Of a DNA stretch of 64,000 bases, positions 16,855 through 26,586 are shown one piece after another. The position numbers were made by a program, and so were the translations under genes. The number at the start of each line of letters is the position of its first letter. Position 1 is the stretch's first letter. Location of the stretch: contig CP102593.1 of assembly GCA_025666215.1 (NCBI GenBank), positions 4,229,001-4,293,000 of the forward strand. The letters are read 5' to 3'. The DNA comes from Xanthomonas campestris pv. phormiicola. Lineage in GTDB: Bacteria; Pseudomonadota; Gammaproteobacteria; Xanthomonadales; Xanthomonadaceae. The notes under the pieces are model-generated. The model had not been told where the DNA came from. It worked only from the letters and a program-made list of their open reading frames with translations, and searched no databases.

Positions 16855-18075
16855 TCAGTCGGCCTGGCGGCGCAGAAACGCCGGGATATCCAGGTAGTCG
16901 TTCGGCAGATCGGCCGCCGCCGGTGTCGGTGCCGAAGACCCCATCGCATCGCTGCTCGGACGCCGCAGGCCCAGGCCCATCGCGCCGCCGACGGCCTTGG
17001 ACACGGCGTCGCCGCCATGCTCGAAGTCGCCGAATTCCGGCTGGCCGGTGGTGGCGTTGCGCACCAGCTTGATCGGCGCGCGCTGCTCCGGACGCTGGGT
17101 CTGGCGCGACACGGCGCGGTTCAGGCCGGTGGCGACCACGGTCACGCGCACTTCGTCCTGCATGTCCGGGTCGAGCACGGTGCCGACCACGACGGTCGCG
17201 TCTTCCGAGGCGAAGCCTTCGATGGTGCGGCCGATCTCGTCGAACTCGGCCATGGTGAAGTCCGGACCGGCGGTGATGTTGACCAGGATGCCGTTGGCGC
17301 CGGCCAGGTTGACGTCGTCCAGCAGCGGGTTCTGGATCGCCGCTTCGGCCGCCGCCTGCGCGCGGTCGTCGCCGCGTGCCGAGCCGGTGCCCATCATCGC
17401 CAGGCCCATTTCCGACATCACGGTGCGCACGTCGGCGAAGTCGACGTTGATCAGACCCGGACGCACGATCAGGTCGGCGATGCCCTGCACCGCGCCCTGC
17501 AGCACGTCGTTGGCGGCGCGGAAGGCCTGGATCATGGTGGCGTTGCGGCCGAGCACGGTGATCAGCTTTTCATTGGGGATGGTGATCAGCGAGTCGCAAT
17601 GCTGGCTCAGTTCCTCGATGCCCTTCAGCGCGACCTGCATGCGCCGGCGGCCTTCGAACGGGAACGGCTTGGTGACCACGGCCACGGTCAGGATGCCCAT
17701 CTCCTTGGCCAGCTGCGCGACCACGGGGGCGGCGCCGGTACCGGTGCCGCCGCCCATGCCGGCGGTGATGAACACCATGTCCGCGCCCTGCAGCGCGTCC
17801 ATGATGCGTTCGCGGTCTTCCAGCGCGGCCTGGCGGCCCACTTCCGGGTTCGCGCCGGCGCCCAGGCCCTTGGTGACGTTGGTGCCGAGCTGCAGCTGCA
17901 GCTTGGCGCCGCAGTTCTTGATCGCCTGCGAGTCGGTGTTGGCGGTGATGAACTCCACGCCGTCCACGCTGCTGCTGACCATGTGCGCGACCGCGTTGCC
18001 GCCGCCGCCGCCCACGCCGACCACCTTGATTACCGCGTTGGGTGCCATCTTTTCAATCAGTTCGAAATGCGCCAT
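16855..18075 (-). CDS. ftsZ: Cell division GTPase FtsZ
   Basis: A 406-residue tubulin-like GTPase that forms the division ring. It shows the GTP loop VGGGGGNAVAHM, the tubulin signature AGMGGGTGTGAAP, and the T7 loop VDFADVRTVMSEMG. A variable linker leads to the conserved C-terminal peptide DYLDIPAFLRRQAD that binds FtsA/ZipA. Length is slightly above E. coli (383). It is separated from ftsA by a heptamer repeat element of about 190 bases rather than by the usual short spacer. Confidence 0.98.
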   Translation of the reverse strand: MAHFELIEKMAPNAVIKVVGVGGGGGNAVAHMVSSSVDGVEFITANTDSQAIKNCGAKLQLQLGTNVTKGLGAGANPEVGRQAALEDRERIMDALQGADMVFITAGMGGGTGTGAAPVVAQLAKEMGILTVAVVTKPFPFEGRRRMQVALKGIEELSQHCDSLITIPNEKLITVLGRNATMIQAFRAANDVLQGAVQGIADLIVRPGLINVDFADVRTVMSEMGLAMMGTGSARGDDRAQAAAEAAIQNPLLDDVNLAGANGILVNITAGPDFTMAEFDEIGRTIEGFASEDATVVVGTVLDPDMQDEVRVTVVATGLNRAVSRQTQRPEQRAPIKLVRNATTGQPEFGDFEHGGDAVSKAVGGAMGLGLRRPSSDAMGSSAPTPAAADLPNDYLDIPAFLRRQAD

Positions 18076-18100
18076 GTCCGTTTTCCTCTTGTTATGGAGC

Positions 18101-18288
18101 CGGGACTCGGGACGCGGGACTCGGGACGCGAAAAAAGCTGCTTTTCGGTTCCCTGCCCGGCCTTCGCGCCGGCAATTTCTTAGTGGATGTTGCCGTTACC
18201 GCTTTACCGTCTCTGCTCTCCGCCCTTCCGCTCTCCGCTTTATCGCTCTTACCAGTCCCGAGTCCCGAGTCCCGAAACCCGAGTCCCG
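18101..18288. repeat. GGGACTC heptamer inverted-repeat element, ftsA/ftsZ spacer
   Basis: The left arm (18101-18130) carries GGGACTC/GGGACGC units. The right arm (18254-18288) carries GAGTCCC units. The two are inverted around a core of about 120 bases with CTGCTTTTCGG and pyrimidine-rich sequence. It fills nearly the whole gap between ftsA and ftsZ. Confidence 0.85.
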
Positions 18289-18292
18289 GCCC

Positions 18293-19528
18293 TCAGAACT
18301 CCCCGCGATACCAATTCTTCAATTTCTTGAACAGGCTGCCGGCGCGGCCGGTGGGCAGCGACGGGCGGCGCGGGTGTTCGATCTGGCTGCCCATCAGCAG
18401 CAGGCCCACGCCGGTGGCGTGCACCGGGTTGCCGACCACTTCGCCCAGGCCGGTGACGTGCTGCGGGATGCCCACGCGCACCGGCATCTGCACCATCTCC
18501 TCGGCCAGTTCGACCACGCCTTCCATCTTCGAGGCGCCGCCGGTCAGCACCATGCCGGCGCGCACCAGTTCCTCGAAGCCGGAGCGGCGCAGTTCGGCCT
18601 GCACCATCTCGAAGATCTCCTCGTAGCGGCCCTGCACCGCCTGCGCCAGCGAATGGCGCGGCATGCGCCGCGGCGGGCGGTCGCCGACGCTCGGCACCTG
18701 GATGCTTTCCTCGGCGGTGGCCAGCTGCGCCAGCGCGCAGGCGTAGCGCACCTTGATCTGCTCGGCTTCCGGGGTGGGCGTACGCAGCATGTGCGCGATG
18801 TCGTTGGTGACGTGGTCGCCGGCGATCGGCAGCGAGGCGGTGTGGCAGATCGCGCCCTGCACGAACACCGCCAGGTCGGTGGTGCCGGCGCCCATGTCCA
18901 CCAGCACCACGCCCAGCTCGCGCTCGTCGGCGGTCAGCACCGCCACCGAGGACGCCAGCGAGGACAGGATCAGGTCGTCCACCTGCAGGCCGCAGCGCTG
19001 CACGCACTTGCTGATGTTGGCCGCGGCCGACTGCGCGCACACCACCAGGTGCGCGTGCACCTCCAGGCGCACGCCGGTCATGCCGACCGGGTTGCGGATG
19101 CCTTCCTGCGAATCGTCGAGCACGTACTCGCGCGGGATCGCATGCAGGATGCGCTGGTCGGCCGGAATCGCCACCGCCTTGGCCGCTTCCAGCACCCGGT
19201 CCAGGTCGTTCCAGGTCACTTCGCCGTCGCGGATCGGCACGATGCCGGGCGAGTTCTTGCATTGCACATGGTTGCCGGAGATCGACGCGTACACCGAGCG
19301 GATCTCGCAGCCGGCCATCAGCTCCGCCTCCTCGACCGCGCGCTGGATCGACTGCACGGTGGATTCGATGTCCACCACCACGCCGCGCTTGAGCCCGCGC
19401 GATTCGTGCGAACCGATGCCGATCACCTCGATCGGATTGCCGGGCGAGTACTCGCCGACCAGCGCGACGACCTTGGAGGTGCCGATGTCCAGTCCAACGA
19501 TGAGGGATTTGTCGCCTTTGCGGTTCAT
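18293..19528 (-). CDS. ftsA: Cell division protein FtsA
   Basis: A 411-residue actin-like ATPase tethering FtsZ to the membrane. The N-terminus has KSLIVGLDIGTSKVVALVGE (phosphate 1). Then come the 1C domain, VLVDMGAGTTDLAVF (phosphate 2) and VLTGGASKMEGVVELAEE (adenosine region). The C-terminal amphipathic membrane helix (SLFKKLKNWYRGEF) is present. The start overlaps the ftsQ stop by four bases, giving translational coupling. Confidence 0.98.
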   Translation of the reverse strand: MNRKGDKSLIVGLDIGTSKVVALVGEYSPGNPIEVIGIGSHESRGLKRGVVVDIESTVQSIQRAVEEAELMAGCEIRSVYASISGNHVQCKNSPGIVPIRDGEVTWNDLDRVLEAAKAVAIPADQRILHAIPREYVLDDSQEGIRNPVGMTGVRLEVHAHLVVCAQSAAANISKCVQRCGLQVDDLILSSLASSVAVLTADERELGVVLVDMGAGTTDLAVFVQGAICHTASLPIAGDHVTNDIAHMLRTPTPEAEQIKVRYACALAQLATAEESIQVPSVGDRPPRRMPRHSLAQAVQGRYEEIFEMVQAELRRSGFEELVRAGMVLTGGASKMEGVVELAEEMVQMPVRVGIPQHVTGLGEVVGNPVHATGVGLLLMGSQIEHPRRPSLPTGRAGSLFKKLKNWYRGEF

Positions 19529-20367
19529 GTCTTGGAGCCGGGAATGGAGAATGGGGAATGGGGAATGGGGAAGAGCGGGCTCATGCGCGGGGATGGAGGG
19601 TAGGCCAATGCCGCATGGCGCGCGGGTTGGGTCGGAGCCGTGGGCTTTTTCTCCATTCCCGGTTCCCGATTCTCGATTCCCCGCTCCACCGTGAATCCAT
19701 TGGTGTAGCGCAGGTCGGCGCGCGCGATCGGCGCCTGTTCCGGCGTGGCCAGTTGTGGCAGCACGCGGGCGAAGCGCGCCAGGCGGGCGCGGGCGTCGTC
19801 ACGCCCGACCACCACCTGCACGCCGTTGCCCAGTTGCAGCGACCAGCTGCCGCGCGCGTCCATCGCCACGCCGTCGACCTGCAGCCCGGCCGGCGCGAAC
19901 AGCGCGCGCGATTCGTTGTACAGCGCGACCACGTCCTGCGCCTTGGCGTCCGGGCCGGCCAGTTGCGGCAACGCCATGCCGCGCAATTCGCTCGGCAGCG
20001 CGAAGATGCGGCCCTGCTCGGACAGCATGCGGTCGCTGCCCCAGCGCGCGAACGGGCGGTGTTCGGTGACGCGCACTTCCAGCACGTCCGGCCAGCGCTT
20101 GCGCACGCGTGCGCTCTCCACCCATGGCAGCCGCTCGATCGCGTCCTGCGCGTCCTGCAGGCGGACCGCGAAGAACCCGCGGCGCGCGTACGGCAGCACC
20201 ACCTGGCGCAACTGCTCGGCCGGCACGCGCTTGAAATCGCCGCTGACCTGCAGCCGGCTCAGCGGCCAGCGCTCGGCACCGACCCAGCCGTTGAGCACCG
20301 CCACCACCGGCAACGCGACCAATGCCAGGGCCAGCAGCCAGGCGAGGATGCGCAGCAGGGCGGTCAT
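19525..20367 (-). CDS. ftsQ: Cell division protein FtsQ with repeat-derived C-terminal tail
   Basis: A 280-residue bitopic divisome protein. It has a short cytoplasmic part, a TM helix at about 5-27, a POTRA domain (LSRLQVSGDFKRVPAEQLRQ) and a beta domain. The normal end is near RYTNGFTVERG. After it come about 60 residues translated from a heptamer repeat element (GIENREPGMEKK ... [15 protein letters not shown]). The tail is absent from ordinary FtsQ and ends at the stop overlapping ftsA. It is periplasmic and likely unstructured. The start is ATG 20367, since upstream codons also lie in a repeat element. Confidence 0.93.
   Translation of the reverse strand: MTALLRILAWLLALALVALPVVAVLNGWVGAERWPLSRLQVSGDFKRVPAEQLRQVVLPYARRGFFAVRLQDAQDAIERLPWVESARVRKRWPDVLEVRVTEHRPFARWGSDRMLSEQGRIFALPSELRGMALPQLAGPDAKAQDVVALYNESRALFAPAGLQVDGVAMDARGSWSLQLGNGVQVVVGRDDARARLARFARVLPQLATPEQAPIARADLRYTNGFTVERGIENREPGMEKKPTAPTQPARHAALAYPPSPRMSPLFPIPHSPFSIPGSKT
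19540..19682. repeat. GGGAATG heptamer inverted-repeat element inside ftsQ 3' end
   Basis: The left arm (19540-19571) has GGGAATG/GAATGGG units. The right arm (19652-19682) has CATTCCC/GATTCCC units, inverted. The core is about 80 bases. The whole element is translated as the FtsQ C-terminal tail. Confidence 0.85.
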
Positions 20368-20384
20368 GCGGCACTCCGTGCCGC

Positions 20385-20492
20385 GGGATTCGGGATTCGG
20401 CATTGGGGATTGGCGCAAAGCGCGCAGCAGGGCGCATCGGCAGCGCGACGCTGCCGTTGTGCGAATCCCCAATCCCCAATCCCGAATCCCGG
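20385..20492. repeat. GGGATTC heptamer inverted-repeat element, ddlB/ftsQ spacer
   Basis: The left arm (20385-20412) carries GGGATTC/GGGATTG units and the right arm (20462-20491) the inverse. The element occupies the gap between the ddlB stop at 20495 and the ftsQ start at 20367. Confidence 0.85.
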
Positions 20493-20494
20493 CT

Positions 20495-21454
20495 TCACAG
20501 CGTCTGCTCCAGCACGCGCCACACCAGTTCTTCGAAGCCGATGCCGAGCTGGCGTGCGGCCTTGGGCACCAGCGAGTGGCTGGTCATGCCCGGGGCGGTA
20601 TTGGCTTCCAACAGGTAGAGCTGGCCGCTGGCGCGGTCGCGCATCACGTCGACGCGGCCCCAGCCGCGGCAACCGGCGGCGCGGAACGCGTCCAGCGCGA
20701 GCTGCGCGATCTGCGCCTCGGCATCGCCGTCCAGGCCCGGGCACAGGTATTGGGTATCGTCGGCGATGTACTTGGCGTTGTAGTCGTACCACTGCCCCTT
20801 GGGCACGATGCGGATCGACGGCAGCGCCACATCGCCGAGGATGGCGACGGTGAGTTCGTCGCCTTCGATCATCTGCTCCATCAGCAAGGCGCCGTCGTAG
20901 CGCGCCGCCAGCGTCACCGCCTCTTCGAGCTGGGCCTGGTCAAACACGCGGCTGACGCCGACGCTGGAGCCTTCGTTGGCCGGCTTGACGATGACCGGCA
21001 AGCCGATCTGCCGCGCAGCGGCGTGTACTTCCGCCGCGCTCGCGCCGGCCGCCAGGCGCGCATAGCGCGGCGTGGACAGGCCCAGCGACAGCCACACCTG
21101 CTTGGTGCGGATCTTGTCCATGCTCAAGGCCGAGCCGAGCACGTTCGAGCCGGTATACGGCACCCCGAACGCCTCCATCAGGCCCTGCACGATGCCGTCT
21201 TCGCCGCCGCCGTTGTGGCCGTGCAGCACGTTGAACACGCGGTCGAAGCGCTTGTCCACCAGCGCCTGCGCCAATGCCGGGATGCCGTCCACCGCCACCG
21301 CGTCGACGCCGCGCGCGCGCAGCGCCTCGAGCACGTTGCGGCCCGAATCCAGCGACACCTCGCGTTCGCTGGAAGTACCGCCGAGCAGCACCGCGACGCG
21401 GCCGAACACGGCCGGGTCGGTGTGGCGCGGCGGCGGAAAGTTCTGCGCGCTCAT
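20495..21454 (-). CDS. ddlB: D-alanine--D-alanine ligase
   Basis: A 319-residue ATP-grasp ligase making D-Ala-D-Ala for the murein stem peptide. Visible are [19 protein letters not shown] (N-terminal substrate site), [17 protein letters not shown], the ATP-grasp core [15 protein letters not shown], and [18 protein letters not shown] with the metal-binding E/N. Its start overlaps the murC stop by four bases. The ftsQ side is interrupted by a heptamer element. Confidence 0.97.
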   Translation of the reverse strand: MSAQNFPPPRHTDPAVFGRVAVLLGGTSSEREVSLDSGRNVLEALRARGVDAVAVDGIPALAQALVDKRFDRVFNVLHGHNGGGEDGIVQGLMEAFGVPYTGSNVLGSALSMDKIRTKQVWLSLGLSTPRYARLAAGASAAEVHAAARQIGLPVIVKPANEGSSVGVSRVFDQAQLEEAVTLAARYDGALLMEQMIEGDELTVAILGDVALPSIRIVPKGQWYDYNAKYIADDTQYLCPGLDGDAEAQIAQLALDAFRAAGCRGWGRVDVMRDRASGQLYLLEANTAPGMTSHSLVPKAARQLGIGFEELVWRVLEQTL

Positions 21455-22887
21455 GGCTTGGCTCCGCCGACGAAGCCGTCCTGCGCGATGTGCTGGGCGA
21501 CGTAGCCGATGTCGCCGGCGCCCATCATCAACAGCAGATCGCCGTCCTGCAGCACGTCCGGCAGCACGTCGCTCAGTTCGGCGACCTGCCCGACCACCAC
21601 CGGCTCGCTACGCCCGCGCGCGCGGATCGCGCGCGCCAGCGAGCGCGCGTCGGCGCCGGGGATCGGCGCTTCGCCGGCCGGGTAGACCTCGCTGAGCACC
21701 AGCGCGTCCACTTCAGACAGCACCGCGGCGAACGCATCGAACTGGTCGCGGGTGCGGCTGTAGCGGTGCGGCTGGAACGCGACCACCAGGCGCTTGTCCG
21801 GCCAGCCGCCGCGCGCGGCGGCGAACACCGCGGCCAGTTCGCGCGGATGGTGGCCGTAGTCGTCGACCAGGCGCACGCGCGCACCGGCCGCGGTGGTCAC
21901 TTCGCCCAGGTCGTTGAAGCGGCGGCCGATGCCGGCGAAGCTCTGCAGCGCGCTGGCGATCGCCGCCGGCGCCACGCCCAGCTGCCAGCCGATGGCGGCG
22001 GCGGCGAGCGCATTGAGCACGTTGTGCCGGCCCGGCAACGCCAGCGTCACCGGGGTGCTGCTGCCTTCCGGCAGGCGCAGGGTGAAGCGCATGCGCGGGC
22101 CGTCCTGGACCACGTCCTCGGCGCGCACGTCGGCGTTCTCGCTGAGCCCGTAGCTCATCACGTGGCGCGGGGTCTTGGCGGCCAGCGCGGCCACTTCCGG
22201 ATCGTCGATGCACAGCACCGCCAGGCCGTAGAACGGCAGGCGCTGCAGGAATTCGGCGAATGCAGCCTGGACCCGGGCGAAGTCGTTGCCGTAGTTCTCC
22301 AGGTGGTCGGCGTCGATGTTGGTGATCACCGAGATCAGCGGATTCAGGCGCAGGAAGCTGCCGTCGCTCTCGTCGGCCTCGGCCACCAGCCACTGGCCGC
22401 CGCCGAGCTTGGCGTTGGCGCCGGCGGCGAGCAGCTGCCCGCCGATCACGAAGGTCGGGTCCAGCCCGCCTTCGCTGAGCACCGCCGCGGCCAGGCTGGT
22501 GGTGGTGGTCTTGCCGTGCGTGCCGGCCACCGCGATGCCGCGGCGGAAGCGCATCAGCTCGGCCAGCATCGCCGCGCGCGGCATGATCGGGATGCGCTGG
22601 CTGCGTGCCTCCATCAGCTCCGGGTTGTCGTCGCGGATCGCGCTGGACACCACCACGCAGTCGGTGCCGAGCACGTTGGCCGCCGAATGCCCGCGCATCA
22701 CCCGTGCGCCGAGCGTGACCAGGCGCCGCGTCGCCGCGTTGTCGGCGTTGTCCGACCCGGACACCTCGTAGCCCAGGGTCAGCATGACCTCGGCGATCCC
22801 GCTCATGCCGGTGCCGCCGATGCCGACGAAATGCACGCGCGGGAACGCACGGACCAGGTCGCCGGTGTCGTGGAGACGCCGAATCAT
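21451..22887 (-). CDS. murC: UDP-N-acetylmuramate--L-alanine ligase
   Basis: A 478-residue Mur ligase adding L-Ala to UDP-MurNAc. It has the N-terminal [17 protein letters not shown] nucleotide-sugar domain, the ATP loop [22 protein letters not shown], the central [11 protein letters not shown], and C-terminal [10 protein letters not shown] with FQPHRYSRT. Length is normal (E. coli 491). Its start overlaps murG by four bases, and its stop overlaps ddlB. Confidence 0.98.
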   Translation of the reverse strand: MIRRLHDTGDLVRAFPRVHFVGIGGTGMSGIAEVMLTLGYEVSGSDNADNAATRRLVTLGARVMRGHSAANVLGTDCVVVSSAIRDDNPELMEARSQRIPIMPRAAMLAELMRFRRGIAVAGTHGKTTTTSLAAAVLSEGGLDPTFVIGGQLLAAGANAKLGGGQWLVAEADESDGSFLRLNPLISVITNIDADHLENYGNDFARVQAAFAEFLQRLPFYGLAVLCIDDPEVAALAAKTPRHVMSYGLSENADVRAEDVVQDGPRMRFTLRLPEGSSTPVTLALPGRHNVLNALAAAAIGWQLGVAPAAIASALQSFAGIGRRFNDLGEVTTAAGARVRLVDDYGHHPRELAAVFAAARGGWPDKRLVVAFQPHRYSRTRDQFDAFAAVLSEVDALVLSEVYPAGEAPIPGADARSLARAIRARGRSEPVVVGQVAELSDVLPDVLQDGDLLLMMGAGDIGYVAQHIAQDGFVGGAKP

Positions 22888-24182
22888 GCGCGAACTCCGT
22901 TCGCGCCGGGACCCGGGACTCGGGACTCGGGACTCGGGGGAAGCGGAGCGGCGGCGCTACGCGCCACCCCATTGGAATCGTCTGCTTGCATATGCTTTTG
23001 CTCTTGTTCTTGCTGGTGACGAGTCCCGAGTCCCGAGTCCCGAGTCCCGGTTACATCGAGTCCCGAATCCCGACTCCCGGCCTCTTCCAGAATGATGTCC
23101 GCGATGCGCTCGGCCGCATCCGGCTTGGCCAGGCGGCGGGCGGCCTCGGCCATCGACAGGCGGCGCGCGGGGTTGCCGAGCAGGTCGCGCAGCACGCCCT
23201 GCAGGTTGGTCGCCAGGGCGTCGTCCTGCTTCAGCAGCACCGCGGCGCCGCGTTCGACCAGGTATTCGGCATTGCGGGTCTGGTGGTCGTCGACGGCGGC
23301 AGCGAACGGCACCAGCACGCTGCCGATGCCGACCGCGCACAGTTCGGCCAGGGTCGAGGCGCCGGCGCGGCACACGATCAGGTCGGCCCAGGCGTAGGCG
23401 GCGGCCATGTCGCCGATGAAGGCTTCGACGCTGGCGGCGACGCCGGCCTCGGCATAGGCCTGGGCGGCTTCGTCGCGCAATTTCTCGCCGCACTGGTGGC
23501 GCACCTCGACCTGCGCGCCGAGCGCGGCCAGGGCGCGCGGCAGCGCCTGGTTCAGCGCGCGCGCGCCCTGGCTGCCGCCGAGCACCAGCAGGCGCACCGC
23601 GCCGTCGCGCGCGGCGAAGCGCTGCGCCGGCGGCGCCAGCGCGGCGATCTCGGCGCGCACCGGATTGCCCACCGCTTCCTCGCGTGCGGCGAAGCTGCCC
23701 GGGAACCCGGTCAGCACGCGCCGCGCGACGCGCGACAGCACCTTGTTGGTCAGGCCCGGCGCGCGGTTCTGTTCGTGCACCAGCAGCGGCAGTTTCAGCA
23801 GGCGTGCGGCGATGCCGCCGGGGCCGGCGGCGAAGCCGCCGAAGCTGACCACCGCGCGCGGCATGCGCCGGCGCAACACGAAGCCGGCCGCGCGGATCGC
23901 GCGCAGCACCCGCAGCGGCGCGCCGAACAGCGCCAGCGCGCCCTTGCCGCGCAGCCCGCCGATCTCGATGGTGTCGATCTCGATGCCGTGCTGCGGGACC
24001 AGTTGCGTTTCCATGCGCCCGGCCGCGCCCAGCCACACCACCGGCACGCCGCGCGCGCGCAGCACCTTGGCCACCGCCAGCGCCGGGAAGATGTGCCCGC
24101 CGGTGCCGCCGGCGAGGATCATCACCGGACGCGACGCAGCGTCGGTCATGGCGGTGCCGGTCATCGGCACGGACACACTCAT
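22884..24182 (-). CDS. murG: MurG glycosyltransferase with repeat-derived C-terminal tail
   Basis: A 432-residue protein that adds GlcNAc to lipid I on the inner membrane face. It has [18 protein letters not shown] (G loop 1), [14 protein letters not shown] (G loop 2), [13 protein letters not shown] (G loop 3), [11 protein letters not shown] and the UDP-GlcNAc site [11 protein letters not shown]. The normal fold ends near [11 protein letters not shown] (about residue 367). A further 65 residues come from a heptamer element ([21 protein letters not shown] ... SPESRVPG), after which GANGVRA leads to the stop overlapping murC. The first start (MSVSVPM) overlaps ftsW by four bases; MTDAASRP, 11 codons in, is also possible. 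Confidence 0.95.
   Translation of the reverse strand: MSVSVPMTGTAMTDAASRPVMILAGGTGGHIFPALAVAKVLRARGVPVVWLGAAGRMETQLVPQHGIEIDTIEIGGLRGKGALALFGAPLRVLRAIRAAGFVLRRRMPRAVVSFGGFAAGPGGIAARLLKLPLLVHEQNRAPGLTNKVLSRVARRVLTGFPGSFAAREEAVGNPVRAEIAALAPPAQRFAARDGAVRLLVLGGSQGARALNQALPRALAALGAQVEVRHQCGEKLRDEAAQAYAEAGVAASVEAFIGDMAAAYAWADLIVCRAGASTLAELCAVGIGSVLVPFAAAVDDHQTRNAEYLVERGAAVLLKQDDALATNLQGVLRDLLGNPARRLSMAEAARRLAKPDAAERIADIILEEAGSRDSGLDVTGTRDSGLGTRHQQEQEQKHMQADDSNGVARSAAAPLPPSPESRVPGPGANGVRA
22907..23080. repeat. GGGACTC heptamer inverted-repeat element inside murG 3' end
   Basis: The left arm is 22907-22940 (GGGACTC units). The right arm is 23021-23080 (GAGTCCC units, with a TTACATC break). The core contains GCATATGCTTTTGCTCTTG. 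It is fully translated in MurG and stops about six codons before the murG stop. Confidence 0.9.
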
Positions 24183-25501
24183 CCCAGCCTCCCGAAGGTG
24201 GGCTCGACCCGCGGCTGCATGCGGCTAGTGCCGCGCGCCGGGGTGCCGGCCTGGATCGCCGCGGCCACCGCGCTGGCGCTGGCCTCGCGTGCGGCCTGCA
24301 GGTCCTCGGCGCTGTCCACGGTCTGCCTGACCGGCGGCGCGGCATCACTGCGCACCTTCGCCACCTGGCGTTCGGCGCGATCGAGTTCGTAGGACACGCG
24401 CAGCAGCAGGCCCATCGCCACGCAGGTCATCAGTACGCTGGAACCGCCGGCGGAGATCAGCGGCAGGGTCAGGCCCTTGGTCGGCAGGATGCCCAGATTC
24501 ACGCCGACCGAGACGAAACTCTGCAGGCTGATCCACAGGCCGATGCCGAAGGCGATGTAGCCGGAGAAGTGGCGCTTCATTTCCACGCAGCGCATGCCCA
24601 GCCAGAACGCGCGCCCGACCAGCAGCGCGTACAGCGCGATGATCAGGCACACGCCGGTGAAGCCCAGTTCCTCGGCGATCACCGAAAAGATGAAATCGGT
24701 ATGCGCTTCCGGCAGGTAGTTGAGCTTCTGCACCGAACCGCCCAGGCCGACCCCGAACAGTTCGCCGCGGCCCACCGCCATCAGCGCATTGGACAGCTGG
24801 TAGCCGGAACCGAGCTGGTCGGCCCACGGGTCCAGGAACGAGGTGATGCGGCGCAGCCGATAGGGTTCCAGGATCGCGATGAAGGCGAACACCGGCAGCC
24901 CGATCACGATCGGCATCGACATCCGCGGCAGGTTGACCCCGCCCAGCACCAGCATGCCGGCGGTGATCGCCAGCAGCAGCGTGGAGGAACCGAAGTCCGG
25001 CTGCATCAGCAGCAGGCCGACCAGCGCCACCGCCACGCCCAGCGGCTTGAGCATCGCCGGCCAGGTCGCGTTGACCTCGTCGCGGAAGCGCACCAGGTAG
25101 CTGGACAGCCACACGATGTACAGCACCTTCACCGCTTCCACGGTCTGGAACTTGGAGATGCCCAGATTGATCCAGCGCCGCGCGCCGTTGACGCTGCTGC
25201 CCAGGCCGGGCACGAACACCACGATCAGCAGGCCGAAGCAGGCCAGCAGCAGCAGCTGGTTGTACTGCTCGATGTTCTTCAGCTCGGTGCGCATCGTCCA
25301 GATCGCCAGGCCGATGCCGCCGGCCAGGAACAGCAGATGCCGGGTCAGGTAGTAGAACGGGCTGACGGTCAGCTCGATCGAGCTGGAACCGACCATCACC
25401 ACCCCCAGCGAGGCCAGCGCCACCACGGCGCCGAGCAGCCACGGGTCGTAGCGGCCGCCGATGGCCTCGAGTCGGGTCGCCTGGTGGGCGGTGTCGTTCA
25501 T
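24179..25501 (-). CDS. ftsW: Lipid II polymerase FtsW
   Basis: A 440-residue SEDS-family membrane protein, the septal peptidoglycan glycosyltransferase partner of FtsI. Ten hydrophobic segments can be counted from about residue 20 to 380. Signature stretches are [55 protein letters not shown] with the family region, and [18 protein letters not shown]. The C-terminal 60 residues are cytoplasmic and Ala-rich. The start shares one base with the mraY stop. murD, which normally lies between these genes, is absent. Confidence 0.97.
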   Translation of the reverse strand: MNDTAHQATRLEAIGGRYDPWLLGAVVALASLGVVMVGSSSIELTVSPFYYLTRHLLFLAGGIGLAIWTMRTELKNIEQYNQLLLLACFGLLIVVFVPGLGSSVNGARRWINLGISKFQTVEAVKVLYIVWLSSYLVRFRDEVNATWPAMLKPLGVAVALVGLLLMQPDFGSSTLLLAITAGMLVLGGVNLPRMSMPIVIGLPVFAFIAILEPYRLRRITSFLDPWADQLGSGYQLSNALMAVGRGELFGVGLGGSVQKLNYLPEAHTDFIFSVIAEELGFTGVCLIIALYALLVGRAFWLGMRCVEMKRHFSGYIAFGIGLWISLQSFVSVGVNLGILPTKGLTLPLISAGGSSVLMTCVAMGLLLRVSYELDRAERQVAKVRSDAAPPVRQTVDSAEDLQAAREASASAVAAAIQAGTPARGTSRMQPRVEPTFGRLG

Positions 25502-26586
25502 CAGCGTACCTTCAACGTGGCCAGGCCGACCAGCACCAGCACCACCGAGATGATCCAGAAGCGCACGATCACCCGCGGCTCGGGCCAGCCCTTCAGCTCG
25601 AAGTGGTGGTGGATCGGCGCCATGCGGAACACGCGCTTGCCGGTGAGCTTGAACGAGGCGACCTGGATCATCACCGACAGCGTCTCGATCACGAACACGC
25701 CGCCCATGATCACCAGCACCAGTTCCTGGCGCACGATCACCGCGATGGTGCCGAGCACCGCGCCCAGCGCCAGCGCGCCGATGTCGCCCATGAACACCAT
25801 CGCCGGGTAGGTGTTGAACCACAGGAAGCCCAGGCCCGCGCCGGCGATCGCCGCGCAGATGATGATCAGCTCGCCGGCGCCGGGGATCGAGGGAATCTTC
25901 AGATAGGCGGAGAACACCGCGTTGCCCGAGGCGTAGGCGAACACGCCCAGCGCGCAGGCCACCAGCACCGTCGGCATGATCGCCAGCCCGTCCAGGCCGT
26001 CGGTCAGGTTGACCGCGTTGGAGAAGCCGACGATCCAGAAGTAGGCGATGGCGACGAAGCTGATCCCGGCCAGCGGCAGCGCGATCGACTTGAACATCGG
26101 GATGTAGAAGGTGATCGCGGCCGGTACGTCGGCGCTGTAGTACAGGAACAGGCCCGCGGCCAGGCCGAAGATCGACTGCAGCAGGTATTTCCAGCGCGAC
26201 TTCAGCCCGTTCGGGTCGCGGCGCACGATCTTGATCCAGTCGTCGTACCAGCCGATCACGCCGAACGCCAGCATCACCGCCAGCACCAGCCACACGTAGC
26301 GGTTGCGCAGGTCGCCCCACAGCAGCACCGACAGCAGCACGGTGAGCAGGATCAGCGAGCCGCCCATGGTCGGCGTGCCGGCCTTGGAGAAATGGCTCTG
26401 CGGGCCGTCCTGGCGGATCGGCTGGCCGCCCTTGAACTGCGCCAGCTTGCGGATCACCGCCGGGCCCAGCCACAGCGACAGGAACAGCGAGGTCAGCGCC
26501 GCGAGGATGCCGCGGAACGTGAGGTAGCCGAACAACCCGAACAGGCTCTCCAGCTGCTGCAGCCAACGCGACAGTTCAAGCAGCAT
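25501..26586 (-). CDS. mraY: Phospho-MurNAc-pentapeptide translocase MraY
   Basis: A 361-residue polytopic membrane enzyme forming lipid I from UDP-MurNAc-pentapeptide and undecaprenyl phosphate. Visible are [23 protein letters not shown] with the paired aspartates, [25 protein letters not shown] and [13 protein letters not shown]. Length equals the E. coli enzyme (360). It overlaps the murF 3' end by 11 bases. Confidence 0.98.
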   Translation of the reverse strand: MLLELSRWLQQLESLFGLFGYLTFRGILAALTSLFLSLWLGPAVIRKLAQFKGGQPIRQDGPQSHFSKAGTPTMGGSLILLTVLLSVLLWGDLRNRYVWLVLAVMLAFGVIGWYDDWIKIVRRDPNGLKSRWKYLLQSIFGLAAGLFLYYSADVPAAITFYIPMFKSIALPLAGISFVAIAYFWIVGFSNAVNLTDGLDGLAIMPTVLVACALGVFAYASGNAVFSAYLKIPSIPGAGELIIICAAIAGAGLGFLWFNTYPAMVFMGDIGALALGAVLGTIAVIVRQELVLVIMGGVFVIETLSVMIQVASFKLTGKRVFRMAPIHHHFELKGWPEPRVIVRFWIISVVLVLVGLATLKVR

